Below, piece after piece: positions 10,725-22,568 of a DNA stretch of 64,000 bases. The notes below the pieces were generated by a model. That model was not told where the DNA came from, made no database searches, and was given only the letters and a program-made list of their open reading frames with translations. Positions within the stretch are counted from its first letter, which is position 1; every line of letters begins with the position of its first letter. The translations under genes and the position numbers were made by a program. Origin of the DNA: Prunella strophiata (taxonomy: Eukaryota; Chordata; Aves; Passeriformes; Prunellidae); assembly GCA_036583965.1 (NCBI GenBank), contig JAZBQD010000019.1, positions 5,092,530-5,156,529 on the forward strand, written 5' to 3'.

Positions 10725-13700
10725 ATGTTCCGCGCCGGTAGGATGGGCCGGGCCGGGCACCGGGACCGCGCTGGAATGCGGGTGGGGGCGCGGATGGTGC
10801 GTGTAGGGTGTTGTCAGCGGCTGGAGCGGGCCGGGGACTGGCGCTCGGTGCCTCTCCCGGTAACGCGGCCCGCGCTCTGCCCGCAGCTGTGGACATCCAG
10901 CCCGCCTGCCTGGGGCTGTACTGCGGCAGGACCGTGCTGTCGGTGAACGGCTCCGTGGAGACCTACGGGGAGTGCGGGGTGAGGCTGCGGCGACGTGCTG
11001 GGACGGCGCGGCGGGCCCTGCGGGTCGGTAACGGGGGTGCTGGGGCGGGAACGGCTCCCTGACCGAAACACGAGGCTGCACCGGGACACCTTCCCGAAGC
11101 AGGTGCTGGAGGCTCGGTTGCTGTGCCCGAGCTGAGCGGAGGGGCTGGGAAAGCTGGGATGGTGCGGAGAGCTGTGCTGAAATGAGGCACTGTGCACGCC
11201 GGTTTTACCGGAGCGCTAGGGGAGAGCGAGGGCCAGGAAGGGTGGGATGAAACGGGGGAACAGTGGGTGTGAGCAGCCTGGTGAGGGAGCTGAGATGGAA
11301 GGGAGTGGTGTGACAGCAGGAGAGGAAAATGGAGGCTTGCATGATGACTTTTAATCATGTTTCACCCTTGTTTATATTAAAAAAGAGCCGGAGAGAGCAA
11401 GTGTAAGCTGAGAAATTACTGGGGTTATTGTTTCATCTCTTTGAAAATCTGGTCTCTGTGTTGCCCTGAGCTGTTTTCCCATTAACTGCAGTGATTTGCT
11501 GTTTTGGTGGGACTCTAAATACAACCTCTGCCTCCTGCAGGTGTGTCCTAGAGGCCAAAGAACCGATGACAACAAGATCTGCCGGGAGTGTCTGGGGTCT
11601 CCAGACCGCTATGACTGGCTGTACCTCGGCTTCATGGCCATGCTGCCCCTGGTGTTACACTGGTTCTTCATTGAGTGGTATTCTGGCAAGAAGAGGTTTG
11701 TGCACCCTTTCTCTAGATGAGTTGTTTAAAATCGGAAATCTTTTATCCACGAGTGATCAATCTGAGATGCTGAAACTGAACTGCCCAGGAGTTCTTATTA
11801 TGCTAGACTGGTTTGGGTTGGGTGGGAACCTTAAAGATCATCCAGTTCCAATTCTCTCTCCTGGGCAGGGACACCTTCCACACCTTCCAGGCTGCTCAGA
11901 GCCCCATCCACCCTTGTTGTTGATTGAGCTGATGTGGTTGCACAGAAGTTCAGAGCAGCTGTAGGAGGGTTTATTTACAAATCTAAGTGTCCTGCAGGGC
12001 ACCCTCTCCAGTCACTGCCCTCAGGGCATGGTCTGTACCTCTTTAACCTGGCAGTGCACAGTCCATCTGGCAGTCTGGGCTGGGTTTACTTTCCCAGCAG
12101 GTTGTATCATCCCCTCTCTCCTGAGTCAATGTCAGCAGGGCTGCACAAGTGCAAGGAGAGGATGGGTTTGGGTTTTCCCTTTAGGAATATGTATTCTGGG
12201 TTTGGGTCTTGATAGCAGAGCTCCTGTGGCCTTTACATCAGAGAAGTTCTGTAAAAAGAGGTTTAAATCCACAGCTGCATGTGGCCATTAGGTGTTAGAC
12301 TGGAGTTTTTTAAGGAGTGATGGCTCTGGAGTGTCCCTGTCTGTGGCAGGGGGTTGGAACTTCTAACCCAAATCATTCTGTGGTTCTGTGAGCACTGAAC
12401 AGATAGGGGACTGGGAATGTTTAGTATATGGGTATTTACCATCTTCAACGAGGACCTGCAGCTTTGGAAATTCTCCTGTCACAGTGTCACCCCTCCTGAG
12501 ATGCGTGGTGCGTTACTCTCACCGCCCTTTCCTTTTACACCCCAAATCACCCGAGACTATCAAAGAGCTCCCACGCTCAGCGGGTTTTAACTCTGCAGAA
12601 GGCTGTGCCCTGCAGGGCTGGCACTGCAGGGGGTGGCAGGAGCCGGCAGGTGGCAGTGACAGGGTGTGTGTTGTCCCGCAGCTCCAGCGCGCTGCTGCAG
12701 CACCTGGCGGCGCTGCTGGAGTGCGGCGTGGCGGCCGTGCTGACGCTGCTGCTCAGCGACCCCGCGGGCTCCCTGCGCATCCGCTCCTGCCGCGTCAAGA
12801 AGCTCTCGGACTGGTACACCATGCTCTACAACCCCAGCCCCGACTACATCACCACCGTGCACTGCACCCACGAGGCCGTGTACCCCCTGTGAGTGTGCAC
12901 CCGGCTGTGAGCCTGTGCACCCAGCTATGAGCGTGTGCCCCCTGTGAGTGTTCACCCAGCTATGAGCCTGTGCACCCAGCTATGAGCGTGTGCCCCCTGT
13001 GAGTGTGCACCCAGCTATGAGCGTGTGCCCCCTGTGAGTGTGCACCTGGCTGTGAGTGTGTGCCCCCTTTGTGTGCCCCCTGTGAGTGTGCACCCAGCTG
13101 TGAGTGTGTGCCCCCTGTGTGTGCCCCCTGTGAGTGTGCACCCAGCTATGAGCGTGTGCCCCCTGTGAGTGTGCACCCAGCTATGAGCGTGTGCCCCCTG
13201 TGAGCGTGTACCCCCTGTGAGTGTGCACCCAGCTGTGAGTGTGTGCCCCCTATGAGTGTGCACCCAGCTAGGAGCGTGTACCCCCTGTGAGTGTGCACCC
13301 GGCTGTGAGTGTGTGCCCCTGTGATGTGTACTCCCTGAGTGTGCACCCAGCTAGGAGCGTGTGCCCCCTTGTGGTGGTTGCACCCAGCTATGAGCCTTGC
13401 ACCCAGCTATGAGTGTGTACCCCCTGTGAGCGTGCACCCCCTGTGAGTGTGCACCCCCCCATGAGCATGTACCCCCTGTGAGTGTGTAACTCCCCTGTGA
13501 GTGTGCACCCCCCCATGAGCATGTACCCCCTGTGAGTGTGTAACTCCCCTGTGAGTGTGTAACTCCCCTGTGAGCATGTACCCCCTGTGAGTGTGTAACT
13601 CCCCTGTGAGTGTGTAACTCCCCTGTGAGCATGCACCCAGCTATGAGCATGTACCCCCCGTGAGTGTGCACCCCACTGAGTGTGTACCACTGTGAGTATG

Positions 13701-15849
13701 TACCCCCCTGTGAGTGTGTACTCCCTGGCACTGTGTACCCCTCTGTGAGTGTGTATGCCTGGAACTGTGTACCCCCGTGAGTGTTTGCACATCCCTGCCC
13801 TCTCCTCCAAGCTGCCAGAAGTGTTCAGGTAGAGCTGGGATCAATGAAAATCAATCCCCTGAATCTTTTGTGCACTGAGCTGTTTTATGTGGATTTAGCA
13901 ACACCTAATGACTTTCTGAGTAATCAAAGAAAGTGGCACAGCTCAGGGTGTCACACAACCAATTTAGTTGGAAAAGACCTCTGGGATTGTTGAGTTCAAC
14001 ACCACCATGGCACTGAGTGCCAATTCCAGTCTTTCCTTAAAAATCTCTAGGGATGGTGACTCCATCACCTTGTTGGACAGCCCATTCCAGTGTCTGAGCA
14101 CCCTTTCTGTGAAGAAATTCCTCCTCACGTCCAACCTGAACCTCCCCATGTGCAGCTTGAGACTATGTCCTCTCAGCCTGTCACTGTGTGGCTTAAAACT
14201 TCTTTTTTTCTCTTTGTTTTCCTTTCCTTGTTAAAAAACATCTTGACTGTTTCCCCTAAGGAAAAATGTGCCCATCATTCTGTGTTTACACCTTTTGCCT
14301 GTAGAGTGTTTAGAGTTCACTGACTAACCCTAAATTCCTTGGTTGTGACCTAAATCTCTATGAGAAAACTGCACATTTTAAGGAATTTTTCTTTCTCTCC
14401 AGGTACACCATCGTGTTTATCTATTATGCCTTCTGTCTGGTGTTGATGATGCTGCTGAGGCCTCTCCTGGTTAAGAAGATTGCCTGTGGTTTGGGGAGGT
14501 CTGACCGATTTAAAAGCATTTATGCAGCACTCTACTTCTTCCCCATCCTCACCGTGCTGCAGGCTGTGGGAGGAGGCCTCCTCTGTGAGTTCTCTCCTAA
14601 AAACACTCCTGAACACACCTATAAATGCACACCAAGAAAGGACTTAAGGGACAGAAGGAAGGGACACTTTTTGGTTTGGGAGTAAGGATATTGTTTAGGG
14701 TTATTTTGAGGGGTTTCACCTGAAAAGTTTGCTTTTTAGGAGCTCTGTCCTCACCAGGCTCCTGACCAACAGTGCTTAGCCTCAGTCAGTGCTGCTAGAG
14801 ACTGTCCCTTTCCCAAAAAAGGAGGAGAGAGGGTGGGAGAGGAAAGTACTTCAGATTTAGCTAGTTCCACTTTTTGCTAAGGCAGAGTTTGTCTGATTTC
14901 AGAGATGGATTTCATGTAAATTTGGGGAGATTGCCTATTTTTGGTTTCTTGTCACATTTGGAGAGGTGCCACAAAATCCCCACTCAGCCTGACTACTTCT
15001 CTCATTATCATTTTTCAATTTGTGGTGTAAGTGTTGAGTAACTCCACTGAGAAACAGCAGAAAACCTGAGGGAGCAGCTGTGCAGGTTGTGCTTGGCTGA
15101 CCCTCACTGCTGTGCCTGTCTGGTGCCATGCTAAGAGGCAGCTAGAGCAGCTCAGTTTGCTTCACACCTGTGGAAAAACTCTCTCTGCCTGCAGGATAAA
15201 CTGTGCCATTGTTGCCTGCTAATGTGTTGCATGTTTGCCTCTAGATTATGCCTTCCATACATCATCCTGGTGCTCTCTTTGGTTACACACTGGCTGTGTA
15301 CATGTCTGCTTCAGAAGTGGAGGTGGGTAAACATGTTTCCTGTGTTAAAAGAGTAAAAAGACTTGAGTGAGCAGAGACCACTTTGTCTCTTGCCTTTTCT
15401 CAGTGGTGTATTTTACTTTTAAGCTTCTTCCTTTATCCCTTCCCCTCCTGGCTGGAGGAATCTCATGTGAGAATTCCCTCTGAGGGTGCACTGAGGAGCT
15501 GGGTGTGTCCTGGAAGGGCTCAAACCCAGGAGGCTTCACATGGTTTTTGTGCTGTACCTGTCACACCTCTTAAATTCCAGGTGCTGGCTAACAGGCTGAA
15601 TATAACAGGATATTGTGTTTATTTTGCAAGTTTTTCAAGGATCTGCTCGTGAGGAAGAAAAGGCTCGTTGTCCTCTTCAGCCACTGGTTACTCCATGCCT
15701 ATGGAATCATCTCCATTTCCAAACTGGATAAGCTGGAGCAGGACCTGCCCTTGCTTGCCTTGGTACCTGCCCCTGCCCTCTTCTACCTGATGACAGCAAA
15801 GTACACAGAGCCCTCCCGGATCCTCTCTGAAGGTGGGAATGGACACTGA
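10725..15849 (+). CDS. JKAMP: JKAMP, JNK1/MAPK8-associated membrane protein (copy 1, 7 coding exons)
   Basis: Multi-pass ER membrane protein known to bind JNK1 and to link the proteasome and ubiquitin ligases to ER-associated degradation. Coding exons: 10725-10737, 10887-10978, 11541-11695, 12682-12888, 14403-14584, 15245-15322, 15631-15849. With one correction in exon 6 they give 945 bp, or 314 aa, close to the human 311 aa. Recognisable blocks are VDIQPACLGLYCG (exon 2), a CxxC-type luminal segment and YDWLYLGFMAMLPLVLHWFF (exon 3), SDWYTMLYNPSPDY (exon 4), KKIACGLGRSDRFKSIYAAL (exon 5) and LFSHWLLHAYGIISIS (exon 7); the end is SEGGNGH. Every intron is GT-AG and phases match across junctions. 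The start MFRA is split to exon 2 by a phase-1 intron. Exon 6 has a net +1 error (lost C near 15256, extra 'ac' near 15285). Intron 4 carries a minisatellite. Confidence 0.96.
11805..11908 (-). mobile_element. CR1 LINE fragment in JKAMP intron 3
   Basis: Antisense CR1 text: 'aaagatcatccagttcc', then 'ctgggcagggacaccttcc', then 'caggctgctcagagcccc'. It is short and diverged. Confidence 0.75.
12296..12395 (+). mobile_element. CR1 LINE tail remnant in JKAMP intron 3
   Basis: A sense remnant with 'gtgtccctgtctgtggcag' and 'gggggttggaacttc' blocks, ending 'aatcattctgtggttctgtg'. This matches the CR1 3' end. Confidence 0.7.
12889..13790. repeat. Intron-4 minisatellite containing repeated splice donors
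   Basis: The tandem array begins at the JKAMP exon-4 5' splice site. The basic unit is about 35 bp: 'gtgagtgtgcacccagct' plus 'atgagcgtgtgccccct', with shorter units of about 19 bp ('gtgagtgtgtaactcccct') in the distal half. Most units recreate the junction text 'ccccct|gtgagtgtg' of the true donor. It runs about 900 bp here and about 770 bp in copy 2. In frame translation it yields repetitive His-Thr-Arg-Gly peptides that are not genes. Confidence 0.95.
13958..14190 (-). mobile_element. CR1 LINE 3' fragment in JKAMP intron 4
   Basis: Antisense CR1: 'gttggaaaagacctctggg', 'gttgagttcaacaccacc', 'cccattccagtgtctgagc', 'tgtgaagaaattcctcc' and 'tgtcctctcagcctgtcac' blocks in the expected order. 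Confidence 0.85.
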
Positions 15850-16154
15850 AAGGAGCCTGTGCCAACAACTCTGTCCCAGTGATCTGGATGAAGCAATTTC
15901 CGTGCTTGACAAGCTTTGGAAACTTCTGTTTTCAAAAAGAAAGTTGTTTATGTGCCAGACTTCTGGTGAAACACCTCTGGGTGAGACTGTATAATATTAA
16001 AAAGCTGCACTTTGTATTCCTCCTAAGTATCTGGTATAGATGGAAAGCAATGTCTTTTTATCTATTTATCACTGTGAATCTGTGTAAAAAGCTTGTGACA
16101 CATCCTAGTACAATGATTTGCTTGTGTATTGTTCATTTCCTAACACGGTATTTA

Positions 16155-16195
16155 AATAAAACAATAGAGCCTGGTTTTCAATAGACTTTAATAAA
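16155..16195 (+). terminator. JKAMP polyadenylation signals
   Basis: Two AATAAA hexamers at 16155-16160 and 16190-16195 follow the JKAMP stop by about 310-340 bp. They would define a compact 3' UTR starting at 15850. Copy 2 keeps the distal signal (near 43975), while the proximal one reads 'gagtaaaac' there. Confidence 0.7.
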
Positions 16196-16199
16196 AAAA

Positions 16200-17724
16200 A
16201 AAATAGAGCTTGAATATACCAGAGAACTTCATTTTTTTCATCACATACTCTAGCTTCTATCCCCCACCAGTGGAAACAGACTGTCTTCTTCCTTCCATCA
16301 AAAGATAAAACATGTAGCATGGTTCTTCATTATGTTTGATTCTGACTGCTGGAGAAGAAATGCACTGTAAAAGAAGAAGAAGAAGAAATGCATTGTAAAA
16401 TTCTCTGTGAAGTGGAGTTTATGCTCTGTGTGCTTCATATATAGGAGACCTTCCTGGAGAGCATTAAATAGAATCAGATTAAAGCTTTTCTTTTTTTGGT
16501 AGTTGGGTTAGTATTAGTCACCAAAATTTGATGCTGTAGAGAGCAAAGGACCTAAAACAGAACCAAGAGTAAGAAGATCCTCTGAAATTAAACTCTTTCC
16601 ACTATATGGATCACTGGCTGTAAGAGTGCATATTTCTATGTGTCTGTGACAATAATGCTTTTTTCATTCTATCACCTGCCAGCACTGCTAAGGACAGAGT
16701 CTGCAGCAGCTCAGAGGCTTTGAAAAGTGTCACCTCAGCCAGGCTGCCTTGAGCTGTCACTCTCCCTCCATGGAAGGTTTGGTTTTGTTACATCTGATAC
16801 GCCTTTCCTCATAGTTTTATGTGATTTTTTTATTTTCATGTGAAATGCCACTTGACAGGTTCACTGCACCTATAAATTGTGTGCCAACAAACTCACTCTT
16901 GCATGCAGAAGTGAGGTTTTATTTAGGGATTAAGGAAGTAGTTGATCTTAAATACTGTCTGTACTGCTGTGTACAATGTTTGATTTGCAGACACAGTGAT
17001 CTAGAGGAAAGTTCTAAAAGTATGGGATTAAAATTCATGTTAAAATACCACATCTAAGGACTTTACAACTCCATCTGTATTTCTGTGTGGGCTATGTGTA
17101 TTGGGTTTAAATGTTATGCTGGATCTTGGGTTTAAATGTGCTGGATCTTGTTTTTAAAAAGATAAGTAACAAGTCCCAGGTAAAGAGTACATATTTTGCT
17201 AGTCTGGAAAGCTGTTGATTTGAAGCAGAATGAGGACTTCTGTTAAAAACAAAGCTTATATAGAAGGGCAGTGCACCCCATGGACCTTGCCTGGCACCCC
17301 AACCCACTGACCCTTCTGCTGGACTCCAATGCTTGAGTCTTCAGCAAAACCTGGAATGTGAAATACAAATTAATAAAGTATTTTATCATCTTCTCCCTAG
17401 TAGCAATAAAAGAATTGTATATATATACAATGGCAGCCACAAAAAACAGCAGTACAAATTGCTCACATGAAAATTTTTAAAGAACATAAACATTGATTAA
17501 CCACAGTCCTGCAGTGATAACCACCCAGCCACAAGCTGCAGGAGTTGGGATCTGTTATTTTTATTTATCCTTTGTGGTAAAGCAAACACTCAGTTTCTGG
17601 GAAGATCAGTGATGCTCAGATTATTTTACAGCCCACTCACTGCTATTACCACAGCTCTTCAGGAAGTGGAAAATAAGGATGATGAAGGAAGTGAAGGAAG
17701 CCTAAAGCATGTCTGTCTCACAGA
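16200..17724. other. Non-coding DNA downstream of JKAMP
   Basis: AT-rich, with no coding evidence. It has a GAA/AGA microsatellite at about 16371-16387 and a near-duplicated 'gggtttaaatg..gctggatcttg' motif at about 17103-17152. Confidence 0.5.
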
Positions 17725-17975
17725 ATTCACAGATCACTGGGTTGGAAGAGACCTTCAGAATAACCAGTCCCAACCAGCCCACCCCTCAACTCAACCCTGG
17801 CACCCAGTGCCACATCCAGGCTTTGTTAAACACCCACCCAGGGAGGTGACTCACACTCCCTGGGCAAGCCATTTTCCAGAAGACACTTTATCTCCCTTTT
17901 CTGCTAAAAAACTTTACTGATAACAACCTGTATTTCCCTTGCACAGCTTGAGGCGGTGTGCTCGGTTCTGTCAGT
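17725..17975 (-). mobile_element. CR1 LINE 3' fragment
   Basis: Antisense CR1 ('gggttggaagagaccttcag' onward, with the 'ccagtgccacatccaggc' and 'gaggtgactcacactccc' blocks). Several local indels relative to the copy-2 version (45503-45780) show that copy 1 is the poorer read here. Confidence 0.85.
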
Positions 17976-18054
17976 TGTCTGCTTGGAGACAGAGACCAAT
18001 AAATGCCTCTGCAATCTGCAGCAAGGAGGATGGACACACTGCTTGTGTTTTACA

Positions 18055-18325
18055 GATTCAGGAATCACTGAATCAATTTGGATTGAAGGGACAAAAAACC
18101 ATCCAGTTCCAACCCCTGCCATGGGCAGGGGAAACTTCCACCATCCAAGGTTGTTCCAAGCCCGTCCAGCCTGGCCTGGGCAACTGCCAGGGATCCAGGG
18201 GCAGCCACAGCTGCTCTGGGCACCCTGTGCCAGGGCCTCACTCCCCTACAGGGAAGAATTCCTTCCTAACCCTAATCCAGTCTGAACCTCTTCTCTTCAG
18301 TTTGAAGCCATTCCCTCTTGATCCA
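18055..18325 (-). mobile_element. CR1 LINE 3' fragment, adjacent
   Basis: A further antisense CR1 tail: 'accatccagttccaacccc', 'tgccatgggcaggg', 'ccagcctggcctgggcaac', 'agggaagaattccttcc' and 'ttgaagccattccctcttg' blocks. Confidence 0.85.
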
Positions 18326-19251
18326 TCACTACAGTACCTGATGAAACCAGCAAAAAAATGAATATATTCGGGATTTAGAAGGAAAAAAGAAGTGTGGAAA
18401 AATTAAAAAGGTTCAGTGTATCTCACAGTGATCACCCATTCAGGATTTTTGACAGCCAGAGGTATCCAGTCCTTCCCGCCTGCTATAAAAACCACTGATC
18501 TTTTCCTCTCATTGCTGAATTTTTGTTGTTAGAGCTGGCACTCACTATTTCCTACTCATTTTCCAGAAATTCATGTAGTGACACAGAGTACAATTCATTT
18601 ATTTTCTTAAAATGAAAAAAAAAACCCTCACAAAATGTTAAGAAACTTGTTTTGCTGATCTTGTTTTCCCACAGCTTGACTGGCCACCAGACCTGTAGCT
18701 CTGCAAAAACTTTTTCAGATCCCCAATTATTGGATAAAAAACCCCAAAATTTGCTTTTCTGACAGGATAACTGGTGAAAAGACTTACTTGATAGTTTATT
18801 TGAATTTCTGTTACAAATTAAAGCCACACCCAACTGGAAAAATATTACAGGGCTGATTAGCTGAATGAGAACAGCAAGAACATTATAAGGTACAAATTTA
18901 AGGAAATTTTAAGTATCAGATCAAAAAAGGGAATATATGAGGAAAAATTTGTTTTATAGCCAAGATTTTATACATTGCTGGAAAACACAGATTTAATAAT
19001 TTGCCTCATATGACTTCAAGATGGTAATACCTTATTTGCAAAATGCAATTTGTTTTTTACATGGTAAGTGAAATAGATTTATGCAAACCAGAAAATGTAA
19101 GTTCATCTTTTGAATAAAGATCTCCTCTGACCATCCCTTGAGAAGATTTACAGCAGAATTAAGAGTTAAAATGGACGTAGATTGCTGTGCCAAAAAGATA
19201 AAATATAAGGACTGAAATATTTTCTTTAAAATGTCATGGGGTTTTTTTGGT

Positions 19252-19283
<32 letters not shown>

Positions 19284-20483
19284 TTTTTGTTGTTGGTTTG
19301 CGGTTTTGTTTTTGTTTCTTTGTTTGTTTTGTTTTGTTTTGAAGTAGTTATTAACATGCTACTATGAAACACTGTCAGGTCATTCAGGCTTTTGCTTATT
19401 GCTGGCTGAGTTTCACTGCAAAATATCTTCTTTTACTATTGCTCTGTGGAAAAAAAGTTTACAACTGAATATTGCCACAGTTTTCTAAATATTTTCAAAG
19501 ACTTTCACTGTTTCTACAGAGATTCAGGAAGAATAAAATGAGTTTTACGCTTATGAAAATACAAAGGTTAATGCATTCCTCTGACATTAAAAAGACAGTT
19601 TTTCTTTCAACAACATCATCCACTTCACCCTGTTGAACAAATTTTAGGAGTTCCAAAATCAACACAAGCCACTCATGTCTATGGCACCCAAATATAAATG
19701 GGTGAGAGCAGCCAGAGCAGCACAGGTCATGCTCAAGCAGGGAAACTTTTCCTCCTTTGCTCCCACAAAATTGTGTTGACTCAATAATTTCATCTTGTTT
19801 CCAGACAGATATGGTCAGATAGAGCTGATAGCCAAGGGCCTGAGAGATGTGCAGAATAATTTCAAAGCATAAATTCCACCATTTCACAGGCTTATTCCAC
19901 ACCTCAGCTGCATCCCAGCCCCCTTCATGTGCCAGGGAAGCCTTTCCCTAAAATCCCTGGCTGAAAGCACCAGACACAGGGATATTGATTGTGCCTCAGG
20001 CATATCATAATCCTTGCCCTTGGATGCTCCTCTTGCTTCCTTCCAAACTCCATCTCTCTTTTCTGCAAAGCAGAGAAAGGTTTTTTAGACCATGTAATGA
20101 CTGACCATTAGACTTAGGCTGTTATGAATACAAGCAGGGTCTGTCAGTAACTGATTGGCTTAACCAGTCTCCTTTTTTTTTTTTGTTTGGGTTAGTTTTT
20201 TTAAATTTTTTTTGTTTTGTTTGTTTTAAATTTTAAATTTTGTACACTTCTCTTTTGGTTCTCTCTGGTTTCTCCCAAGATTAGCCTAGATTAGGTTTAA
20301 TTCTTCTTCTTTTTACAGTAGAAGAAAGAATACTGAAGTAATCTCAAGAGGTCATCCTAGTCCATCTCTGCTGTACAGCAGAAATCAATCAGACCTAAGA
20401 ACCCCTGACAGATGTTTGATTGTCCTCAAAAAACCCTGGGGGCAGAAGGGCTCTGTCTCTGCAAAAAAAAAAAAACAAAAAAG

Positions 20484-20535
<52 letters not shown>

Positions 20536-21940
20536 AGAAACTCAGACAACTGATTCCAGTTTGATTCCAGGGGCTTCCTCTGTGTGCTGTCAGTGTTTCT
20601 AAGGGCCTTCTTCTTATGTTAAATCTGTCCCATTTATTTGTCGAAGAAGTGGGCAAGGAGAAAAGGCTTTACTGTATTGGCCAGGAATTTTATTTATTTG
20701 ATAGTTCCTGCCATGCCTTCTCTTAGATTTACCTGTTTTAATGGAAAAGTTGCACATTTTTTCAAAACCTTTTTTTCACCATCTTTACTGAATTCCTCTT
20801 CAATCCCGAAATAATCTGCATCCTCCTTTATCCTATATCAAAGCTACAGCTGAGAAAACCACACCTTAAACTTTGCCAGGCCACCTTTTCACACACACTG
20901 ATCTGACTGTTGTCTTTTTCATTACTGCAAATCTTTGTTGACTTATGTTTCAACTTTTCAGCTTTAATTCTGTTATTCTCCTTTGAAATACCTCCCTCGT
21001 TGATGGTGTCCACAAAACAAACTGTTTCTACCTAAATGTGAATTGAAAAGGGATTTATACAAAAAAAAATGTATGAACCTTTTTCCCTTTCCTTAAAATA
21101 AATTTCTGCTGCTAAAATAGTCTGTAATTCTCGTTCTGCCCTGCAGAGGGTGCTCCCACTCTTATCATGTTTGTCATCTGCAGATATGATAAGCATTTGC
21201 TCTATCCTATCACCTGAGTCCTCAGCAAAAAAACGTTGATTAATTCCAAGTATGAGGCCAGACCTCCTGCAAAACTAACGGAATTCATCATCTATTCGTC
21301 AGTAAGCATGGGTAACATTACCTAGGGTGATTTGCAACTGTTTTTGCTCAGCCTGAAAAAGAGGCCGTTGAAAAGTAGACATAAAGGTGTGTTGTAAAAT
21401 CACACACACCTTTGCTGGAGGAGTTGAGGAGATGAGTTACTGTTTCTCATAAATCAAGAAATGCAGGATGCCCAAGAAACTTTTGAGACAGCAAGTTTAA
21501 AAACAGGAGAATTCTTTGTCTTATGAAAAAATGAGATAAGTTTATTAAGGAGGAGAAATGTATATGAGCTAAAAGAATCAATCAGTGATAGGAGAATATT
21601 GCAGTGAAGATCCAGCATAGCATAAAATTCCATCAAAAGCCATTAAAATGCAGATATCATCCTCATCCAGAGAAGTTCCTGACACTCCATTTGTCATGGA
21701 GATTATACAGAAGAAGGGTCATTCTATATTTGACCTGTTCTTGCACTACTTCTCCAAGGAGGGACTATTGATCACTGCAGAAGACAGGATCCTGGTAGGA
21801 CCAGCTCTGAGCCTCACCCAGCATGGCTATTTTGGGAAATGAGCTGATTTGAACTTCACTCACCTATTTCTGATGAGCACTTAAATATAATCACGAGCAG
21901 CTCTGGCCAAAAAAAAGAGTCCAATTTGATGTATGTGCAC
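18326..21940. other. Non-coding AT-rich DNA
   Basis: No coding evidence. It contains a T/G-rich low-complexity block at about 19240-19340 and a long A run at 20463-20532. Confidence 0.5.
20463..20532. repeat. Copy-1-specific poly-A tract
   Basis: About 70 bases, nearly all A with two interruptions. At the equivalent site in copy 2 (about 48268-48280) the text passes straight from 'tctctgcaaaa' to 'ctcagacaac', so the run is absent there. Confidence 0.9.
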
Positions 21941-22568
21941 TGTGAAGACCCAGGACATCCCTCTGGCGCCCGGGATGGCTCCAGCCCCTGGCAGGGGGCT
22001 CAGAGAGGACCTGGCACAGGAGCCCAAGACCTGTGCTTTGATTTTGAGCCATGGAAAAAATACCAACCTTATAGAAGAATTGCAAGCCACAAAATTTAAG
22101 TAGAGTAAGAGTTAGTTTAACACAGGGTGAAAAAGTAGAATTTTGGGGTTTTTTAGAATGAGGGTTTGGGGGTCAAGATGGAGGAATTTGGGTGTGTTCT
22201 GTTCCTTCTTCTCCTCTCACAGCCTCATTCTTCTGCTGGTGTAGTGGCACTTTTGGATTGGTTCAGAGTAGAGTTGGATTGTGTAACACAGGTGATAGGT
22301 ATTGGAAAATAACTGTAAAATAAGGACAGGTAGTTTTTAGTATAAAAAGACAACAGCACCCCAGAGGTGGGCAGTGTGCCTCAGACTGAACCTGATAACA
22401 AGAGTCAGGGGGGGCAGGAAAGGAATGGAATAGATAAGGAAAAATAAACAACCTTGGAGACTGCAAATGAAAAGAGTCCTGACTCCTTCTTTGGTTCTTG
22501 GGCTGGGACACAGGGGACTTTCCAACACATTCTTTGGGTCATCTCGAGCTCCTGAGAGAGCTCTGACA
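21941..22568 (+). mobile_element. Solo ERV LTR, family A (copy 1)
   Basis: About 628 bp, starting TGTGAAGACCC and ending CTCTGACA; in copy 2 the ends read TGTCAGA...TCTGACA, a perfect 7-bp inverted terminal repeat. Inside are 'tataaaaagac' (TATA-box type, about 22343) and AATAAA (about 22444), in the order expected for U3-R-U5 on the plus strand. No internal retroviral coding sequence adjoins it, so it is a solo LTR. The same family occurs at 58336-58959. Confidence 0.75.

Noticed and set aside
12889..13790. CRISPR-like regular repeats
   Set aside because: The units are contiguous and degenerate with no unique spacers, and the context is a vertebrate intron.
13015..13844. Repetitive His-Thr-Arg-Gly open frames on the minus strand, also at 40916-41627
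   Set aside because: They are translations of the intron-4 minisatellite; the real gene is on the plus strand and the region is spliced out.
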